NCBI GenBank assembly: GCA_004352715.1
Contig: SCFE01000006.1
Coordinates: 800,479 to 864,478, forward strand
DNA from: Hofstenia miamia
Taxonomy: Eukaryota; Xenacoelomorpha; Acoela
DNA length: 64,000 nucleotides
Direction of reading: 5' to 3'
Shown here: piece after piece, positions 56,707-64,000 of the stretch
Numbering within the stretch: position 1 is the stretch's first letter
How the letters are laid out: every line of letters starts with the position of its first letter
The notes under the pieces: model-generated
The model's database searches: none
What the model was told of the DNA's origin: nothing
What the model saw: the letters and a program-made list of their open reading frames with translations, nothing else
Made by a program: the position numbers and the translations under genes

Positions 56707-59700
56707 GAAAAATTAGCTAACTACAAACATTGTAGGATTTCTCCTTGAGGTAAAAAGTGATCGCTATTTCTCAACATTGATGAATTCCTATTTTTGCAGC
56801 ACCAAGTCTAATTAAAAAATTACTAATGACATTCTTGGCATCAATTTTTGGAAATATTTATGACACATCATGGGTGACCGAATTCTATTTTCCAGTACTG
56901 TATATGTGCAGCTGATTATGTAAATCAGTTATCACAGACAGACACAAACCGACATCTAATGGTCAAATTGATCGAATAGTGCCATGTTAGTAATTAATTA
57001 AAACAAACTCAGAGCATTCCGAATAATACATTTGATGGTGAAGCCAGATGGATGTATTGCTTGCATGTCATGTATAAGGTTTTTTTGTGGATATCCAGCG
57101 GTATCACACATCTGCGGCATCACATGCAGGCCTGTATTCATGAGGCTACTAACACTCAGACAAATGATGCATTAATCGTCTGCATCGAGTTTCACGGTAG
57201 TACAGCAAAGATGAAATAAAGAACAGTGAAGCAGCTTTCGTTATTGAAGGTCCCTACAGTATCTTCGTGGTTGAGAACCCTGTAATTATGCATTTGCTTC
57301 AAACCATTGGTTCCTGGCTTACCTTTAATTCAAGAATTTCCGCCACAAGACAATTGCAACCCACGTTTAAAAGGTTTTAAAAATGAAAGAAAATAATCAG
57401 GCTATTAGCTTCAAAACAGATCTTTGGAATTGCTCAATGATCAGCAGTTATTCCTCTTTCCTGATTGCTCATGTATTAGTATTGAAAACTTCTACCTGTC
57501 ATGTTCGCAGTTATGTAATTTGGCACCGAACTCATACACGTGGCAATCTATAGAAACAGTTCATGTCATTCTGCACGAAATATAGCTTTCCAGTGCTACA
57601 AATGACAACTGATAAAGAGTCTAAAAAGGTCGCTAATTTATCTAGGCCACCATGAATTGTTATTTTCGCAAAAACAGACGTTGGCAGAAAACAGTGAATA
57701 ACCGCGAAGCAATAGCTGAATTGATCACCGTATATCGTCCTAAACCCCGAAAGCAGACGAGTACATTTTCAAGTTAAGTTTTGTTACATATTAAATTAAC
57801 ATGAATCAATCTTATAATTTTTTTCAAAAATATTTTTTAATTTATTAAATTTTTTATTGTATCATATTAGATATATTTCAGTTAAATATAATGCAAAAAA
57901 TTTAATTTTGAATCCCAAAGGGATTCGGGTAAATTCACAGGAGTCTTTGTTGCCAAACTTTCAAGTTCCTCATATCTTCATCAAAGGTAACATGTGCGGG
58001 AATATTTTAAGCAACGTCTGAGCATTATCATTCAGGAGACAAATTCCGCATGCATTTTGGCGACAAATGAGGATGAATCTTTATTAGATAAATTGTTTTA
58101 TGTCTTCTAGACCAATTGCTTGGTCATTACTAAATATTTATTGTATATGCATAGATTTGTACTGAAATATTTATTTCTTCGAAAAAAATAGGAAAATTTA
58201 TAACATTATCAAAATTGTATAATTGTATTTAAATTTCATATTGGATCAGAAACTGTTGAAAAAAAAATTTTATCGCCAGTATATGTTTCAGCAAACCCCA
58301 TTCATGATGAGACAATGATTTTTTTTAATTAGCCTGTCTTTGTATTCACCGAGTTTATTGTCCCAAATAAGGTTTCCAGGTGAATATTTTGTCTCGTTAT
58401 TGAATTATTTATATCAATATTATCTTAAAAATAAAATTTAAACGTCTAAATCTTCTTAGCCTCAAATTTTGCTAAGCATCCAATCTTTGCAAAAATTTAT
58501 TGAATTGCTGACATATTTAATGACGTCATCACAGGACAACAAAAATTCGGAAAGTTTTTTAAAAACCTAACTAAGATAGAAAACGGTAACTCTGGTCAAA
58601 GGCCGATGTTAATAGCTCAATCCTAACAAAAGTAATAGATGTGGGACTCCAAGGACCTCAAAAGCCCGGGCTGGTAGAATTAAGATGCGCTCTATTAGCT
58701 GCTCAGTTAATATTAATTAAATATCTAATTAAAATAAAATTAATTAATTGAAATTGAAAAGGGCATGACATAATAATTTATCATATTTGATACATTCTGT
58801 CTCAAAATGATATACTGATGTTAGCTTCTATGTTAAACACAATGTTGGAATAAAACAGCACTCGCGAAGACAATGAAGAATGCATGACAAACTCCTGCCT
58901 GAACTGAACGTAATCTTAAACTGAAGGCAGTGTTGGAGAGCTTTGATGCGCTAACTGCGATACAGTCCCATTTGGAAAGAAGTACCTCATTACTGAGGAC
59001 AATGCACTGGACATCTAAGATCCTTTGATGAAATGTTTGTATTTCGTTCCAGTGCAGGTGCAGAGATCAAACGAACATAAATTCAAGAATGACGTACTGG
59101 AAGATGTATGAATGTGAATGTGAGCACTGGAGTACATGCAAGCCTCATCTACCAAGTTAGATAGAGTAAAATACACCAAGTGCTTGATTCAGAAACAACA
59201 GAATAATGACAGACAACTTATTGTAAATGGTGAGTATCACATTCCTACAAATTTTTGCTATATTAACTTTATAAAATAATTGTTAGGCTACAATTGTCGC
59301 TCACAAAACTTATTTCAATCATCATTTTAACATTTTGTTCCACGTCATTATACATCAGAGGTTCATGGCTCTATGCATGTATCCAGAAGATTTCGGTGAG
59401 AGCTCTGCGAATTGTGTTTGAGTACTTGAACTCGACTTGAGGTAAAAAAAAGTAAGTTCGACATTTCGAGTACTCCAAACCAACTCTATTTTAGCATGAA
59501 TGGCTATTATTTTTCTTCAATTTTTGCCTATAATTTTTGGAGAATCCAATGAAATTTCACTGTTTACTCAAAATGTTTTTCACTAGAGTTTTTCCTCCTA
59601 TTTACTTCAACATTTTGCATTTCTGTCGAACATTTACATGGAGCAGCACAATTCAATATAGCTTAGAATAACGAGGAAAATAAATCTAAATATAATTGTA

Positions 59701-61561
59701 ACTCGACTCAAGCGTGTAAATTAGGGTTCCAACTTAACGCGAGCCTAAAAACGGCAACTTACAGAGGCCTAGTACAAATATTTGTATTTGAATTGAAAAT
59801 GTTCAACTTATAACCTAAAAAACCATATTCAAATACAAAGAAGGCGATATTTAACACTTAGGAAAACAATTGTCGGCAAACTTTTCAAAAATTGAGGAAA
59901 AGCTATATATCTCATCAAAGTTTTGGATTCGCTCTACTAACTATTAATGTCTATCCAAAAAAAAGAAATATTTTCGATTTTTTCAATTTTGATGATAAGG
60001 GCGCATTATACAATAAATAGAATTCCATTATGGCGCTTTGCATAAAAAATCTAATTTGACGAAATCGCATATAAATTGATATGATTCCGGCTTAATTGTT
60101 TGATGTGAGTTATGGTCGATAATTTAAGAAAGCTATCATTTTCCTAATGTTATTTTTTAATTGAAATTGTTAATCAATTTCTTTAAAATTTAAAACATAC
60201 TTAGGAAATTAAAATCTTAGCGCAGGTTAAAACTTCAGTTTAAAAAATTCAATTTATTAAAAATGTCAAGGTGCACTGTTCATGGCATAATTTGCATCTT
60301 AAAGTTCATAATATACATCACGTGTGTTGAATACCTAACACAATAATATTGCCTTCATAATTCAGGATATTAAGGTTTAGAACCAAGGCCATCTATAATA
60401 CAGGCCATGAAAAAACTGGACATATTTGATGTCTTGCGGAAGTTGAGCTATTATCAGTAGTTTCTACTAAAGCTAATATAAAATAACTGCGAAATGTATC
60501 ATGTAGGTAACAATAATTATGACGATTGCTTAACGACATATAAAAAAGTGTTTTCATCTGTAAAACATACATTAACTAAAGAAATAATGTTGCTGTTAAC
60601 AAAATTTAGCAATTTTACCATTTTTAACATTATTTTACTAAAACAGCTCTTTAGTTAACTCTGTGGAAAATTAAGTGACAGTTAGCTTCTGTTGTACACA
60701 TTCGAAAACAACAAAATTACTCAAAAGTTTGTATTTTCTTTATTCCAGACAACATTGATCAGCCTCTGCTAGAAAATAAATATATCAAGTGTCATGGTCT
60801 GTATTATACATGTAGATCACTTTGTTTAGAAACTACTTAGAATTTAGAAGCAAGGCTTTATTTTACTCAACGTGAGTTTACAAGAAATGAGATGGGATTT
60901 GAGAATTTTAAAGAATACTGTTGTCCTATGCTATCGATGGAACTCTATTAGGCTGAGATTTTCAGTCTTCACAGAATTTTTCTTGCCTGTTTCGTAGACT
61001 GGGATATTTTATGCAATAACCAAATCATCATTTTATAAAACCTTTAAGTTTATATTTTAAAATAGAAAAATGCTTAAAAATGGTTAACAATTTTAGAACA
61101 TCATATAAAAATCTTGCAGAATGACCAAATATTCATGCCAGCACATGCACAATAAGAATTTGCATAGAAGATTTAATGTAAAAATGCCTCACTCAAACAG
61201 AGTAATAAAGATAACAAAATAAAATGCTCCTAACCCTGAGTTTAAACCTGAAAGTTTAATCCTTACTAATGGAGATTGTCTAAAAATAAAGCACCAAATA
61301 ATTTGCTTCAAAAATTTATCGATGGCATTCACATGCGATTTCTGGAATCTATAAGAAGTAATTGAGACGCAAACAATTACTGAATAAACCTCAAATATAA
61401 ATTACGATTTTTTTCCAGAAAATTTAAATAATAATTTATTGGCGTTGAGTACTAAAAATTGTAGTCAGAAGTCTGTACATGCTATATAGAATGTATTAAT
61501 TAAATGACAAATACTTTAAAGTATTGTATTGGTGACTTACAAACTACCATTCTTTGTGCAA

Positions 61562-61600
<39 letters not shown>
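56707..61600. other. Long non-coding region
   Basis: No gene is recognised in about 4.9 kb. Possible hAT-like subterminal text (GAACTCGACTTGAGG at about 59430 and AACTCGACTCAAG near 59700) could mark a roughly 350-bp MITE, but the ends could not be closed. The stretch 57000-57800 is less AT-rich, without open frames of note. Confidence 0.5.
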
Positions 61601-61721
61601 NNNNNNNNNNNNNNNNNNNNNNNNNNNNNNNNNNNNNNNNNNNNNNNNNNNNNNNNNNNNNNNNNNNNNNNNNNNNNNNNNNNNNNNNNNNNNNNNNNNN
61701 NNNNNNNNNNNNNNNNNNNNN
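61601..61721. other. Assembly gap inside (TA)n
   Basis: 121 N between TA runs at 61563-61600 and 61722-61750. The right TA run ends at the terminus of the following transposon. Confidence 0.95.
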
Positions 61722-62639
61722 ATATATATATATATATATATATATATATTACATCGTCATCAATATTTAGCGCTGCAATCTAATTCAAAATATAATTTTA
61801 ATAATATTTCTCGGTATTCCTCTATTCTGTCACTATTATTTTAATCTTTTTACTTTTACATACTAAAATAAAATCATGAGTAGTATTTTGGACGAGTGGA
61901 CTGCAATTCTTGTGCTATTTAAAGCAGAAAACTCCAGAAACGATATCTGTAAGATTCTGAATGTGCTGGTGTGGAGAACTTTAAAACACTTTGAAGAGAA
62001 TGGAAACAATCAGAATAGGCCAGGGCAAGGTCGCCCTCGAACAGCTAGAACCCCTAAAGTTGTTAAATCAATTTGAGAAAAGATCAAGAGGATTCTAAGT
62101 GGTCCATCCCATCAATCTCCTGGTTAGAGCGTCAAGATATCTTATGTGACCATGTCAACTTTACTCCTAAAGGACCTGAAGATGTATGCATTCAAGCATG
62201 ACAAGAAGCAACAACTTTCTGCTCTAGTTGTTGATAAACGACTCGAAAGATCCCAGATTCTTCTTTCCCACATTCACGATGGCATGTTACCAAATCTCGT
62301 TTGAAGTGAGAGAAGAAATTTGATGATGAACATCACATTAACACCCAAAATAATCCGGTTTGGTCAAGGGATGGGGGGTGAACCATCTCGCTCTTTTGAC
62401 AATATTAGCATTTTGGAAAGATGCTCCATACAAAACACTTTTAATCGATAATGCGACTTTAATCAATATTCAAAATGCGCCACACAGTCCTTAAAGTTGG
62501 CTGGTTTTCAATTACATCTATACTATTAAGCCGACTTTATCAAATTAAACTTGATTAGCTAATTGTTTAGTTAGGTAAGCTGATTTCAGTGCTACTCAGA
62601 AGGATGAATATTCACTCTACCTAATAGAATGTTCCGCAC

Positions 62640-63023
62640 TAAATTTCGAAAATGATTTAGACATATTAGCCTTCTGGATAATGCACCCTTTGCAAAACTG
62701 AAGCAAATTGCTCGATCCTATTTGGGTATCCAAGGCTCCGAAACAATTTCCGAGGCCACGTTCAGCTCTGCAGGCCTAACAGTCACAGATAGACGCAGTT
62801 CCCTCGATCCCGCGCATGTTAATGAACTTTTGGTTCTGCGAATTGAAATAAAGTATCCTAATCTTTTTATTGTATTATGCAATTTATTTTTGTTAAATTT
62901 ACTTTTAAATTCATTATTTTCTAATACCTGTAGTTTTCAGTACCGGGACCGATACCAGAGAGACCGGGACCATTTTTCTTTTAGGGACCGGGAATAAAAA
63001 TTTGAGGTCCCTCAAACCTCTTA
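62640..63023 (+). pseudogene. hAT (Ac/ZBED1-like) transposase C-terminus and 3' end
   Basis: Encodes [20 protein letters not shown] then [20 protein letters not shown] and NELLVLR. This is the hAT C-terminal dimerisation region, where the family reads ARxYLxIxxxSxxSERxFSxAG. The conserved Glu-Arg is Glu-Ala here. A preceding [11 protein letters not shown] in another frame fits the D-x-L-x-W segment. Downstream, GGGACCG-type subterminal repeats (62942-62992) lead to a probable terminus GGTCCCTCAAACCTCTTA at 63023, abutting (TA)n. No 5' end was found, so it is a partial element lying inside the maT-like element. Confidence 0.8.
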
Positions 63024-63290
63024 TATATATATATATATATTGTGGCATTGGCACCTCCGTAGGAAGCGTCATATGTGTTCCCTTCGTCGCTCCTAGAGGC
63101 TCCCACAACACGCAATTCCGCTTCCACTCCCGTTCCCGCGTTCTCACAGCTACCCCCGCTGACGTCTTGCGCAGTATTTAGTTTAGATCTGCCTAGCGGC
63201 AGGTTTTGTTGTATGGTATTACCATGCTTAGTATATATGCATAAATGCATAGATTTTAGGCGCATATTTTTAACACAAAGCAACTTATTN
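63024..63290. other. Unassigned GC-richer segment
   Basis: A short (TA)n at 63021-63041 is followed by about 230 bp that are less AT-rich than the surroundings, up to the single N at 63290. No motif was recognised. It belongs to the foreign piece inside the maT-like element. Confidence 0.5.
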
Positions 63291-64000
63291 TTTGAAGTGA
63301 GAGAAGAAATTTGATGATGAACATCACATTAACACCCAAAATAATCCGGTTTGGTCAAGGGATGGGGGGTGAACCATCTCGATTGGTGACCAGGAAACAA
63401 TGTGGCACCTCAGTGATGGTCTGGGCAGCCGTGATGGAGTCCAGTAAAAGTCCCCCTTTTTATTGACTAGGGGTGAAATTGAACCAGCAAAACTATCCTC
63501 GTTGGCGCATTGTTGCCCTGGGCGCAGAAGCACTTCAAAAACGTCCCTGGTATTTTCAGCAGGACTCTGCACCTTCACATGGAGCTAAAAAGACTCAGGA
63601 GTCGTTCTCTGAAAATGTTCCGCACTTCATTCGCACTAAGATTAATGGCTACCATCTTCCCCCGATTTGAATCCGCTTGATTTTGGGATCTGTTCATACT
63701 TGAAGAGCAAGGTCTCGGCCACTCACCATCAAAGTTTAGAAGTCTTGAAGGTGAAACTGCAAAAGGAGTGGGCCGAAGTCCCTCAAAAAGTACTTGGTGA
63801 CACATGTAAGTCTTTTCCTAAAAGTTTTCAGCTGGTTATTGAAGCATATAGAGGACATATTGAATAATCTTTTGTGTTTTAACTCTTTATTTCTTTCTAC
63901 AGTAAACAACCAACTTAAGTTGTATGTTTTTGCTTTATTGCTAATTATAAACAATTTAAGTTGTAACACTAAATATTGATGACCCTGTAATATATATATA

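Larger units (their letters stand above)
62300..63381. repeat. 91-bp direct repeat bracketing a foreign piece
   Basis: 62300-62390 is identical to 63291-63381 (transposase sequence ending CCATCTCG). The second copy starts right after a single N at 63290. This is far too long for a TSD and fits two overlapping contigs, or an insertion allele joined to an empty allele. Confidence 0.85.
61876..63867 (+). pseudogene. maT-like transposase, broken
   Basis: Pieces in order: 61876-62076 (start MSSILDEWTAILVLFKAEN, first helix-turn-helix, then the GRPR linker in RPGQGRPRTARTPK). Around 62170-62290 come LLKDLKMYAFKHDKKQQ and SALVVDKRLERSQILL. The first catalytic region at about 62300 (EKKFDDEHHINTQNN in another frame) follows. 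After the interruption there are TSVMVWAAV-like text, KLNQQNYPRW, QDSAPSHGAKKTQE (second catalytic Asp), SPDLNPLDFGI (third), and a C-terminus with VLGDTCKSFPKSFQLVIEA and a stop at 63867. The spacing of the last two acidic residues is near 37, allowing for an indel, which suggests a DD37D (maT) type. Multiple frameshifts and stops make it inactive. Confidence 0.88.
61752..63987 (+). mobile_element. Tc1/mariner-type element (maT-like), in (TA)n
   Basis: The left end CATCGTCATCAATATTTAG after TA (61750-61751) and right end (other strand) CAGGGTCATCAATATTTAG before TA (63988-63989) match at 17 of 19. Both flanks are (TA)n. If the 899-bp foreign piece, the N and one copy of the 91-bp repeat are set aside, the element is about 1.25 kb, a normal size for the group. 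Confidence 0.88.

Noticed and set aside
59400-59760. hAT-like MITE with CTCGACT(T/C)GAG motifs
   Set aside because: Only the subterminal motifs match; the tips and flanks do not.
1-64000. CRISPR arrays, operons, ribosome binding sites, phage or bacterial genes, tRNA and rRNA genes
   Set aside because: None seen. The window is animal nuclear DNA; no regularly spaced repeat array with unique spacers and no tRNA cloverleaf was recognised by eye.

Overview
The window is an AT-rich stretch of an animal (metazoan) nuclear genome. The evidence is one full-length beta-tubulin reading frame without introns, embedded in animal-type transposable elements: CR1/L2/Jockey-like LINEs, a LINE lineage with a restriction-like endonuclease (RLE), a Penelope-like remnant, hAT (ZBED5/SCAND3-like), Tc1/mariner and piggyBac-like elements. 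(TA)n and (TTA)n microsatellites are dense. The phylum cannot be fixed from the sequence; an invertebrate is likely. There are ten multi-base N gaps, most of them inside (TA)n arrays, and three single-N joins.

Layout. 1-8168: non-coding AT-rich DNA with a 53-bp tandem repeat, two related dispersed repeats and (TA)n arrays. 8169-9506: the only convincing host gene, a divergent beta-tubulin. 9.9-19.8 kb: non-autonomous DNA transposons (a TTAA-flanked piggyBac-like element, hAT MITEs) and a broken mariner. 19.8-21.4 kb: minus-strand LINE remnant. 21.7-25.2 kb: a ZBED5-like hAT element whose transposase gene is broken by a second hAT MITE with a perfect 8-bp target-site duplication (TSD); an internally deleted mariner sits upstream of the gene. 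25.6-43.2 kb: a retrotransposon graveyard with at least seven LINE fragments and seven fragments of an RLE-type LINE (R4/Dong-like), several meeting tail-to-tail in (TTA)n arrays, plus one hAT MITE inserted in a LINE with a perfect TSD. 44-54 kb: more inverted-repeat elements and a Penelope-like reverse transcriptase remnant. 55.9-56.7 kb: Tc1-like N-terminal remnant. 61.75-63.99 kb: a near full-length Tc1/mariner-type element bounded by (TA)n, interrupted by a piece carrying a hAT C-terminus. Long intervals between these show nothing recognisable.

How the parts work together. No operon or host pathway is visible. The organising principle is transposon ecology. LINE 3' ends carry (TTA)n tails, and the RLE-type LINE repeatedly ends in those same tails. 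Tc1/mariner elements abut (TA)n arrays. hAT MITEs land in LINEs and in other hATs. All transposon genes seen here are broken or incomplete. Several apparent duplications flank N characters and are probably assembly or haplotype artefacts.
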